DNA of 5,098 nucleotides from an uncultured Collinsella sp. (GTDB lineage: Bacteria; Actinomycetota; Coriobacteriia; Coriobacteriales; Coriobacteriaceae), in the NCBI GenBank assembly GCA_902493545.1, contig CABUQI010000097.1, positions 1 through 5,098 on the forward strand. The letters run 5' to 3'. Below are positions 1 through 5,098 of this stretch, in pieces; the stretch's first letter is position 1; each line of letters opens with the position of its first letter. A program made the position numbers and the translations under genes. The notes beneath the pieces were generated by a model that made no database searches, was not told the DNA's origin, and worked only from the letters and a program-made list of their open reading frames with translations.

Positions 1-656
1 TGGAACTCGGCGTGATGGTCGCGTGCCCAGGTAAAGAGCGCCTGGTCAAAGTCGGTGCGCGTGGTCGGGACGCCAAAGACGCCGGCAACTTCGACGCGCA
101 CAAACTCCAGTGCCGGCAGCTTGTTGATGGCAGTGAGGGCAAACGGGGACGAGGGCTCCTCGAACAGATAGCGGCTGCCTTGCAGCGCGTCGCAACTGGT
201 GCACGTGTTGCCGAGCGACGGGGCTTTGGAGGCTCGCGCGCCTACGGGCTTGTAGCCGCAGCGCTTATGAAGGTAGTCGCGGATCTCGCCCGGCACGCAG
301 CCAAGAGCGGGCACGATGGCGAGTGCGTTGGCGTTGGCCGTGTCGATGGCAATGTGCCCGGATTCGTTGGGCGCGTGCGCGATGGCGACGCTCTCGTCGT
401 TATCGGTTCGATAGGGAATGCCGAAGGCCGCGACCGAGGTCTCTTTGTGACACTTCCAGCACTCGCGCTTGCCCAGTACTAGATATATATACGGCGCTGA
501 GGGGTCGGATCGGTCAACACCGGGCAGCCACTCGGCAAAGGGCTCGGGGTTGACGCCGCTGGGTACATACCAGACCTTCTTGGTCCGGTCCCATTTGGCG
601 CCCAGCGCCTTGGCTTCTTCTTTGTGCGAAAAGGGGACATCGAGCTCGGTGCGCAT
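1..656 (-). CDS. DUF5710 domain protein with two CxxC pairs (3' end outside window)
   Basis: The minus strand is open from an ATG at 654-656 to the left edge, giving at least 218 codons with no stop. Residues about 4-45 match the DUF5710 pattern known from plasmid primases and many uncharacterised proteins: VPFSHKEEAKALGAKWD followed by KVWYVPSG and a closing AEWLPG. After a short linker come two cysteine pairs, C66-W-K-C69 and C152-T-S-C155, about 80 residues apart. The second pair sits in a GNTCTSCDALQG segment. I infer that the four cysteines bind one zinc ion. The start is supported by AAGGAG at 662-667 (complement), five bases upstream, and by the DUF5710 domain beginning at once. Codon use is GC-rich except for an AT-rich patch near residues 56-60. 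It lies downstream of, and on the same strand as, tRNA-Val, but a terminator separates them. The function is unknown; nucleic-acid or protein binding is a guess from the zinc-ribbon-like pairs. Confidence 0.85.
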   Translation of the reverse strand, partial: MRTELDVPFSHKEEAKALGAKWDRTKKVWYVPSGVNPEPFAEWLPGVDRSDPSAPYIYLVLGKRECWKCHKETSVAAFGIPYRTDNDESVAIAHAPNESGHIAIDTANANALAIVPALGCVPGEIRDYLHKRCGYKPVGARASKAPSLGNTCTSCDALQGSRYLFEEPSSPFALTAINKLPALEFVRVEVAGVFGVPTTRTDFDQALFTWARDHHAEF

Positions 657-661
657 GGCGG

Positions 662-667
662 CTCCTT
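662..667 (-). promoter_or_regulatory. Ribosome binding site of the DUF5710 gene
   Basis: The minus strand reads AAGGAG followed by CCGCC and ATG. This is a near-consensus Shine-Dalgarno sequence with five-base spacing. It fixes the start of the DUF5710 gene at position 656. Confidence 0.8.
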
Positions 668-757
668 GGTGCTGCAGGTGCAAGTGGCCCAAGGATACCG
701 CAGGGCGCAGACATCGCGGCGTTTTGCTGAGAAGTTGCGGTGCGGACTGATTGGTTA

Positions 758-777
758 TGCCGATGGATAGATCGGCA
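758..777. repeat. Perfect 7-bp inverted repeat between tRNA-Val terminator and DUF5710 gene
   Basis: TGCCGAT (758-764) and ATCGGCA (771-777) are perfect inverted arms around a six-base loop. No T-run follows on either strand, so it is not a typical rho-independent terminator. It lies about 100 bp upstream of the DUF5710 start, in a 170-bp region where I could not find a convincing -35/-10 pair. It may be an operator or an RNA hairpin in that gene's leader. A second TCGGC at 787-791 could pair alternatively with the left arm. Confidence 0.4.
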
Positions 778-837
778 AGTAGATGGTCGGCTTTTGGCTA
801 GTTGGGCGGTTGGAACTGCCGGCGGATTTGGCGACAT

Positions 838-869
838 AAAACAAAACAGCCCAGAGGACATAGCCTCTG
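838..869 (-). terminator. Rho-independent terminator of tRNA-Val
   Basis: On the minus strand CAGAGG (864-869) pairs with CCTCTG (852-857) across the six-base loop CTATGT. The hairpin is followed by GGCTGTTTTGTTTTAT, a T-rich tract interrupted by G. It begins 13 bases after the encoded CCA of tRNA-Val, as expected for a monocistronic tRNA transcript. Confidence 0.8.
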
Positions 870-882
870 AACTGCGAACATT

Positions 883-957
883 TGGTGGGCGTTAGAAGAT
901 TTGAACTTCTGACCTCTTCCGTGTCAGGGAAGCGCTCTCCCCCTGAGCTAAACGCCC
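883..957 (-). tRNA. tRNA-Val, anticodon GAC, CCA encoded
   Basis: The minus strand folds into a full cloverleaf. The acceptor is GGGCGTT/AACGCCC (951-957 with 887-893), with TA at positions 8-9. The D stem is GCTC/GAGC with the loop AGGGGGA. The anticodon stem is CTTCC/GGAAG with the loop CTGACAC, so the anticodon is GAC (complement of 923-925), reading valine GUC and GUU codons. The variable loop is AGGTC and the T arm is AGAAG-TTCAAAT-CTTCT. The discriminator A is followed by encoded CCA (883-885). All stems are fully paired, so the gene should be functional. It has its own promoter and terminator and stands alone between divergently oriented protein genes. Confidence 0.97.
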
Positions 958-986
958 GATCAAGGGTGCGCAAGCGCGCAAGGGAT

Positions 987-1015
987 AATATAACGGAGCC
1001 TGAACTCGGTGGCAA
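987..1015 (-). promoter_or_regulatory. Promoter of tRNA-Val (-35 TTGCCA, -10 TATATT, 17-bp spacer)
   Basis: On the minus strand TTGCCA (complement of 1010-1015) is followed after exactly 17 bp by TATATT (complement of 987-992), a good match to the primary sigma-factor consensus. Transcription would start near 979-981, leaving a leader of roughly 22-24 nt before the mature tRNA 5' end. The leader contains a GC-rich inverted repeat (967-971 with 976-980) that may be a processing signal or chance. Confidence 0.8.
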
Positions 1016-1019
1016 GAAC

Positions 1020-1031
1020 ATTTTTAAAAAT
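1020..1031 (-). promoter_or_regulatory. UP-like AT-rich element upstream of the tRNA-Val promoter
   Basis: The palindrome ATTTTTAAAAAT lies four bases upstream of the -35 box, roughly -40 to -52 relative to the predicted start. A-tracts in this position in rRNA and tRNA promoters are known to contact the RNA polymerase alpha subunit C-terminal domain. It is one of the few AT-rich runs in the window, which supports a promoter role. Confidence 0.55.
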
Positions 1032-1104
1032 CGCTTACATTGTGGAATTCGGGGGCTTTGCCATATCCATTTCAAAAGAGCCTGCTGCCGCGATTTGGCT
1101 GTCG

Positions 1105-1246
1105 CATAATGCAAGGCCATTGCGGTATCGAGCTATGGAAAGACGCCTGCGGAATTGTCCTACCGATAAGCGGACAAGCCTCCAGCTGGTGACTTCGCCG
1201 TGGTAAGGTAAGCCGAATTGTTTCCAGGCTGTTTCGGGGGAGTGGA
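1105..1246 (+). promoter_or_regulatory. Putative promoter and structured 5' leader of the EamA transporter gene
   Basis: The stretch between the tRNA promoter and the transporter has no credible coding sequence. CATAAT at 1105-1110, inside the palindrome GCATAATGC, is the best -10 candidate, but I see no good -35 box at 16-18 bp. The promoter call is therefore weak and may need an activator. If it is correct, the leader is about 130 nt. It holds an inverted repeat TTGTCC (1155-1160) with GGACAA (1172-1177), the palindrome CCAGCTGG (1182-1189), and AGCC (1211-1214) with GGCT (1227-1230) just before the ribosome binding site. I could not match these to any riboswitch class I know. Confidence 0.3.
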
Positions 1247-2269
1247 ATGAGCAAAGAGTGTGTCGAGCAGGTCGAAGGCGCAGGGGCTTCGGTGCCGATG
1301 ACCGATATGTCGAACATTGATGTGCCCGAGGGCACCGACGAGCTCAGCCGTAGCACCCGCCGCGCCTGGCGCGACTGCCTTAACGATGCGTCGTCGCGCA
1401 AGATGATCACGGGCGTCTTGGCTACGTTGGTGGGCGGTTCGTTTTGGGGCTTCTCGGGCACCAGCGCGAGCTTTCTGTTCGATACCTACCACGTCGACAC
1501 CTTGTGGCTTATGAGCGTGCGTCAGATTCTCGCCGGTCTACTCTTTATGGCCGTGGTTGTTACGCGCGACCGCGAGCGCCTGATTAAGCTCTGGACCACA
1601 CCCGCCGATCGCAAGCAGCTGCTGCTCTTTATCGCCTTTGGCCTGCTGTTCAACCAGTTTTGCTATCTTTCGGCCGTGCGCCTGACGAACGCCGGAACCG
1701 CGACGGTGCTCCAGTGCCTGCAGCTCGTTATCATCATGGGCTACGCCTGCGTGACCGATCGCCGCATGCCGCGTACTCGCGAAGTCATCGGCATTGGCCT
1801 GGCTCTGGGTGGAACCTTTTTAATTGCCACCGGCGGCGACCCTACCAGCCTGAATATCTCGCCGCTTGGCCTGGCAGCAGGTCTTATGTGTGCGGTCAGC
1901 GCCGCGTGTATGGTGGTGATTCCCGCCAAGATCCTGCCCGAATACGGTAGCCCCATCGTCACGGGCTCGGCAATGCTCACGGCGGGCGTGGCCTCATGTG
2001 TCTTCGTGCAGCCCTGGGCGCATATGCCGGCGCTCGATGCCGCCGGTATCGAGGCGCTCGCGGTGTTCGTGGTTATCGGCTCGTTTTTTGCTTACATGCT
2101 CTATATGCAGGGCGTTAAGGACATCGGCTCGGTGCGTGCGAGCCTCATCGGAACTGTGGAGCCGGTTTCGGCGACCATCACCAGCGCCGTTATGCTGGGC
2201 ACGGTGTTTTTGCCGACCGACCTTATCGGCTTTGCCATGATCATCGTGATGATGTTCCTCACGGTGTAG
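1247..2269 (+). CDS. EamA/DMT-family ten-helix transporter
   Basis: This 340-residue membrane protein belongs to the drug/metabolite transporter superfamily. Two EamA halves of about five helices each follow a hydrophilic cytosolic N-terminus of about 50 residues. Approximate membrane segments are 53-70, 86-104, 124-142, 149-168, 178-194, 206-226, 235-255, 265-285, 296-318 and 325-340. Family hallmarks include LVGGSFWGFSGT in helix 1, a LTNAGTATVLQCLQ segment at the helix 4 entry, and GTVEPVSA with a conserved Glu-Pro in helix 9. The protein ends directly after helix 10, as some family members do. Start choice: ATG at 1247 follows GGGGGAG at 1236-1242 with four-base spacing, whereas Met18 and Met53 lack clear ribosome binding sites. 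The substrate cannot be read from sequence; family members export or import amino acids, metabolites or drugs. No partner gene lies in the same operon. Confidence 0.9.
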   Translation: MSKECVEQVEGAGASVPMTDMSNIDVPEGTDELSRSTRRAWRDCLNDASSRKMITGVLATLVGGSFWGFSGTSASFLFDTYHVDTLWLMSVRQILAGLLFMAVVVTRDRERLIKLWTTPADRKQLLLFIAFGLLFNQFCYLSAVRLTNAGTATVLQCLQLVIIMGYACVTDRRMPRTREVIGIGLALGGTFLIATGGDPTSLNISPLGLAAGLMCAVSAACMVVIPAKILPEYGSPIVTGSAMLTAGVASCVFVQPWAHMPALDAAGIEALAVFVVIGSFFAYMLYMQGVKDIGSVRASLIGTVEPVSATITSAVMLGTVFLPTDLIGFAMIIVMMFLTV

Positions 2270-2357
2270 TTGACGCCGCCAAGACAGAAAAGGTGTTGTG
2301 CCGCATTTTCGCCAATTGATGTCCGTGTCTGGAGTTTAGCTGTCGATGCTCAAAATG

Positions 2358-2379
2358 CCATAAACTAGTAACGTTATGG
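2358..2379 (+). promoter_or_regulatory. Operator-like inverted repeat upstream of the DUF4012-glmM operon
   Basis: CCATAA (2358-2363) and TTATGG (2374-2379) are perfect inverted arms separated by ten bases, and the inner TAACGTTA (2369-2376) is itself palindromic. The element lies 37-58 bp before the DUF4012 start codon. A possible -10 box TAAACT (2361-2366) overlaps the left arm, though I find no good -35. The size and symmetry fit a dimeric helix-turn-helix regulator site, but this is inferred from symmetry only. Confidence 0.35.
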
Positions 2380-2403
2380 ACTTTTTCATTGCGACTCAAT
2401 TGC

Positions 2404-2408
2404 GAGGA
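2404..2408 (+). promoter_or_regulatory. Ribosome binding site of the DUF4012 gene
   Basis: GAGGA is followed by seven bases and then ATG at 2416-2418. This decides the start: an in-frame TTG at 2389 would lie upstream of this site and has no ribosome binding site of its own. Confidence 0.75.
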
Positions 2409-2415
2409 TTTCTTT

Positions 2416-4746
2416 ATGGCTGGTAATCACTTTAAGGGCGGCGATAGCGGCCGTCCTGCAGTTCCGCCGCGTCCGAACGGGGCTGGTAAGGCCGGCACGC
2501 CGGGCGGCGCTGGACAGGGCGGTTCCGGTAAGCGCGTGTCCCCGGGCGAGACGGCGATGTTTACCGCTCTGTACGAGCAGTCTCAAAAGGCAAAAAAGAC
2601 CGGCCGTGCAAGAGGGAATGTCTTTGCGGGCGGTGCAACCTCCACGTCGCAGCCGAGCGGGGCTCCTTCGGTACCTGCGAACAACGCAGGTGCTGCCAAC
2701 GCCGCGAATACCGCCGGCAACGTTAATGCCGGCAAGGACGCCAACAATACTCCCTCTTCCGGTGGCGCGGGGCTTACAGGTAACCTTGGCACGATTTACA
2801 CCGGCGCCTCCGAGACTGGCACGTTCGCCCGCCTGGATGATAGCGGTGCCGAGTTTGCGGGCTCGGGTTCCAAGGAAGATTATTACGATTTTGGCTTGAA
2901 CTACGGTAGCGACGCTTCGTCGAGTTCGACCTCTGACGGTCTGGTCCGTCATCGCCATCGCAAGGGCGAGCGCAAAAAGCGTCACACTGGCGCCATTATT
3001 GCCGCTGTGGTCGTGGTGCTTCTCGTTGCGCTTGGCGCAAGCGGCTTTATGCTGCTTAACTCGGCAAAGACCGTAAAGAGCGAAGCGAAGGAGGCTGTCG
3101 AGATTGTCGGTGGCCTTAAGGACAAGGTCACGTCGGGCGATTTTTCGACGCTGCCTGTCGACGCGAAGAAGATCGATGAGCTCTGCGACAGCATGAAGGC
3201 GGAGACCTCGAGCCCGCTGTGGACGGCGGCATCGTTTATCCCGGTGTATGGCAGTGACATCAACGCAGCCCGCACCATGATCGACGCCCTGTCCGATGTC
3301 TCGAGCAACGCGCTGGTTCCCATGGCCGACAACCTTTCGCAGGCCACGCCCGGCAAGCTGTTCCAGGACGGCATGATTAACGTGTCCGCGCTGCAGGCGG
3401 TCGCCGATTCGCTTTCCAGCAGCTCGAAGGTGTTCAAGAGCGCCAACGAGAAGGTCCAGGGCATTGGCGATACTCATATTTCCCAGGTGACCGAGCTGGT
3501 CGATAAGGCCAAGGACGGCTTTGCCACCCTCAACGGTGCGGTTGACGCGGCGGAGAAGGTCGCCCCCGTCCTTCCCCAGATGCTCGGCGCCAACGGCCAG
3601 ACGCGTCATTATCTTGTGCTCGCGATGAGCAACGTCGAGATCCGCGCCTGCGGCGGTTTCCCCGGTTCTCGCGGCGTGATGTCGGTGACTGACGGTAAGC
3701 TCGAACTGGGCGATTTTGTCAAAGTCGACATGATGAAAGAGCCTTTGAGCCCGCTTCCCATCACCGATGAAGAGGCAAACTTGTTCACGACAGGATGGGG
3801 CCTGACCGGATTCAACACGCTCGGATACACGATGGGCGACGTTACGATGACGCCTGATTATCCGCGTGCGGCTCAGCTTGTCAGCGATATGCAGAAGGCC
3901 ATTGTCGGAGATGACATCGACGGCGTATTTGCAGTCGATCCGGTATTTTTGCAGTATATGCTCGGCGTTGTAGGTGGCACACAGCTTCCTGACGGCACCG
4001 TCGTTGATGGAAGCAACGCTGCAAAGGTGCTGCTGCACGATATTTATTGGAATTACCCGGTAGAGGAACAGGACGCCATTTTTGCGGCGGTTGCCGGATC
4101 AGCTTTTAACAAGATTGTGGACGAACTGGGCTCCAGCGATATTACTAAGATTGCTGCCGCCATCGAAAAGGGCGCTTCCGAGGGTCGCATCCTCATGTAT
4201 TCGAGAAATGATGACGAGGAAAAGGCCGCGAAGGCTCTTGGAATATCGGGCGCTCTCCAAACCGATACGTCGGAGGCTCCGATCTTGGGCGTCTATGTGA
4301 ACAACTACAGCTATTCAAAGATGGATTGGTTCCTCGATAAGCGAGTCACCATCGATTCTTCGGTTGAAAATGCCGATGGCTCGACGACGTATCGAGTGAC
4401 CACCTCGCTCAAGAACACGATGACCCCCCAGGAGAAGGCCGAGATGCCTGGTTATTTCCAGGGCCATAACGGCATTAGCCAGGATATTGACGATGAGGTG
4501 CTGAGGCTTTATCTCTATGCTCCTGCGGGAGGCAGCATTTCGGATATTAAGACTTCGGGCTCCGGTTCTATCGAGATGAACGAAGCGACGCACGATGGCT
4601 TGAAGGTTGCATGGGGCGGTGTCCACATGCTTCTTGGACAAGACATAAAGGTCGAGTATACGGTCACGACTTCGAAGGACTCTGGGCACAAAGAGCTTAA
4701 GGTTCGTACCACGCCAACCGCTCAAACGTTCGAACAGGATAAGTAA
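2416..4746 (+). CDS. DUF4012 domain membrane-anchored envelope protein
   Basis: This is a 776-residue protein. Residues 1-180 are low in complexity and rich in Gly, Ala, Asn and Ser, broken by a helical-looking island (about 45-62) and a tyrosine-rich acidic patch (about 153-164). A basic stretch RHRHRKGERKKRH (178-190) precedes one transmembrane helix (about 193-215), which predicts the N-terminus inside and the rest outside. Residues 216-390 are largely helical. The DUF4012 signature is at about 390-430: LGANGQTRHYLVLAMSN, then EIRACGGFPGSRG, then a DGKLE turn. Further family segments are MTPDYPRAAQL (478-488), DGVFAVDPVFLQYML (502-516) and GVYVNNYSYSKMDWFLDKRV (625-644). The C-terminal 130 residues look beta-rich. 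The molecular function of DUF4012 is not established to my knowledge. The gene directly precedes glmM, suggesting a role in cell-envelope glycan metabolism (inference). The last third has different codon use, for example more GGA glycine codons. Confidence 0.9.
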   Translation: MAGNHFKGGDSGRPAVPPRPNGAGKAGTPGGAGQGGSGKRVSPGETAMFTALYEQSQKAKKTGRARGNVFAGGATSTSQPSGAPSVPANNAGAANAANTAGNVNAGKDANNTPSSGGAGLTGNLGTIYTGASETGTFARLDDSGAEFAGSGSKEDYYDFGLNYGSDASSSSTSDGLVRHRHRKGERKKRHTGAIIAAVVVVLLVALGASGFMLLNSAKTVKSEAKEAVEIVGGLKDKVTSGDFSTLPVDAKKIDELCDSMKAETSSPLWTAASFIPVYGSDINAARTMIDALSDVSSNALVPMADNLSQATPGKLFQDGMINVSALQAVADSLSSSSKVFKSANEKVQGIGDTHISQVTELVDKAKDGFATLNGAVDAAEKVAPVLPQMLGANGQTRHYLVLAMSNVEIRACGGFPGSRGVMSVTDGKLELGDFVKVDMMKEPLSPLPITDEEANLFTTGWGLTGFNTLGYTMGDVTMTPDYPRAAQLVSDMQKAIVGDDIDGVFAVDPVFLQYMLGVVGGTQLPDGTVVDGSNAAKVLLHDIYWNYPVEEQDAIFAAVAGSAFNKIVDELGSSDITKIAAAIEKGASEGRILMYSRNDDEEKAAKALGISGALQTDTSEAPILGVYVNNYSYSKMDWFLDKRVTIDSSVENADGSTTYRVTTSLKNTMTPQEKAEMPGYFQGHNGISQDIDDEVLRLYLYAPAGGSISDIKTSGSGSIEMNEATHDGLKVAWGGVHMLLGQDIKVEYTVTTSKDSGHKELKVRTTPTAQTFEQDK

Positions 4747-4749
4747 GAT

Positions 4750-5098
4750 ATGAAGTACTTTGGCACCGACGGCTTTCGCGGTGAGGCCAACGTTGGGCTG
4801 ACGGTAGAGCACGCTTATAAGATTGGCCGTTTTGTGGGCTGGTATTACGGCGCCAACCGCGAGCGCAAGGCGCGCGTCATCGTGGGCAAGGACACACGTC
4901 GCTCGAGTTATATGTTCGAGGCGGCGCTGGTGAGCGGTCTGGTCGCGAGCGGTGCGGACGCCTATATGCTGCACGTGATCCCGACGCCGGGCGTGGCACA
5001 TCAGACCGTGGAGGGCTGCTTCGATTGCGGCATCATGATCAGCGCGAGCCACAACCCGTTTTGCGATAACGGCATTAAGCTCGTCAACAGCGACGGCT
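4750..5098 (+). CDS. glmM: Phosphoglucosamine mutase GlmM (5' part; 3' end outside window)
   Basis: GlmM converts glucosamine-6-phosphate to glucosamine-1-phosphate in the cytosol, the step before UDP-GlcNAc synthesis for peptidoglycan and other envelope glycans. The 116 visible codons begin MKYFGTDGFRGEAN, the typical GlmM N-terminus. They contain VIVGKDTRRSSYMFE (43-57) and the catalytic phosphoserine loop ISASHNP (97-103) with the active serine at residue 100. DNGIKL follows at 106-111. About a quarter of the usual roughly 445-residue enzyme is present. The ATG lies three bases after the TAA of the DUF4012 gene. The only plausible ribosome binding site, AGGA at 4736-4739, is inside that gene's end, ten bases from the ATG. 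Co-transcription and translational coupling are therefore likely. Cysteine in the stretch after HNP (HNPFCDNG) is a small deviation from the more common tyrosine-type residues. Confidence 0.95.
   Translation, partial: MKYFGTDGFRGEANVGLTVEHAYKIGRFVGWYYGANRERKARVIVGKDTRRSSYMFEAALVSGLVASGADAYMLHVIPTPGVAHQTVEGCFDCGIMISASHNPFCDNGIKLVNSDG

Noticed and set aside
12..482. A 156-codon plus-strand open frame over the left gene
   Set aside because: The minus-strand frame encodes a recognisable DUF5710 domain, paired CxxC motifs and a strong ribosome binding site. The plus frame has none of these.
883..957. tRNA-Val as an integration site for a mobile element
   Set aside because: I found no repeated copy of the tRNA 3' end and no integrase or other mobile gene nearby. 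The tRNA is followed directly by its own terminator.
1072..1492. Two minus-strand open frames upstream of and overlapping the EamA gene
   Set aside because: They lack family features and overlap the well-supported transporter start and its leader.
2270..2357. Rho-independent terminator after the EamA gene
   Set aside because: I looked for a stable hairpin followed by a T-run and found only weak, widely spaced complementarity such as GACAG with CTGTC. I do not call a terminator.
2389..2415. Upstream TTG as a start for the DUF4012 protein
   Set aside because: It would add nine residues but lacks its own ribosome binding site, while ATG at 2416 has GAGGA at a good distance.
2386..4038. A 550-codon open frame on the minus strand opposite the DUF4012 gene
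   Set aside because: It is rich in Arg, His and Ala with no recognisable domain. It mirrors a GC-rich gene with clear DUF4012 motifs and a good ribosome binding site, so it is an antisense shadow.
4315..5052. A 245-codon minus-strand open frame across the end of the DUF4012 gene and the start of glmM
   Set aside because: It is antisense to two recognised genes, including the glmM active-site loop, and has no recognisable domain.

Overview
The window looks like a piece of chromosome from a moderately GC-rich Gram-positive bacterium. The protein style suggests Coriobacteriia (Collinsella-like Actinomycetota): a long Gly/Ala/Asn/Ser-rich N-terminal arm on a DUF4012 protein, next to glmM. The genus is an inference from general knowledge, not from a search. 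I see no mobile element, CRISPR array, rRNA or phage gene. Most of the region looks like ordinary core or near-core chromosome.

Layout, left to right. (1) Positions 1-656, minus strand: the 5' part of a gene running off the left edge. It encodes an N-terminal DUF5710 domain followed by a domain with two CxxC pairs, probably a zinc-binding fold. (2) Positions 657-1031, minus strand: a complete tRNA-Val(GAC) unit with an AT-rich UP-like element, a -35/-10 promoter with a 17-bp spacer, a short leader, the tRNA with encoded CCA, and a rho-independent terminator. A perfect 7-bp inverted repeat lies between that terminator and the DUF5710 gene. (3) Positions about 1032-2269, plus strand: a divergent EamA/DMT-type ten-helix transporter preceded by a roughly 200-nt non-coding leader with short inverted repeats. 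(4) Positions 2270-2415: an intergenic region with an operator-like inverted repeat and a direct repeat overlapping the ribosome binding site. (5) Positions 2416-4746, plus strand: a 776-residue single-pass membrane protein with an extracytoplasmic DUF4012 region. (6) Positions 4750-5098, plus strand: the start of glmM (phosphoglucosamine mutase), three bases after the previous stop and cut by the right edge.

The functional unit with the clearest logic is DUF4012-glmM. GlmM makes glucosamine-1-phosphate, the precursor of UDP-GlcNAc and so of peptidoglycan and other envelope glycans. The DUF4012 protein is predicted to sit in the membrane with its conserved part outside, and its ribosome traffic is probably coupled to glmM. 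A role in envelope or glycan biology is a reasonable inference, but the biochemical function of DUF4012 is unknown to me. The most unusual parts are the long cytosolic low-complexity arm of this protein, the codon-usage shift in its last third, and the DUF5710 plus double-CxxC architecture at the left edge. I found no clear evidence for an entirely new multi-gene system.
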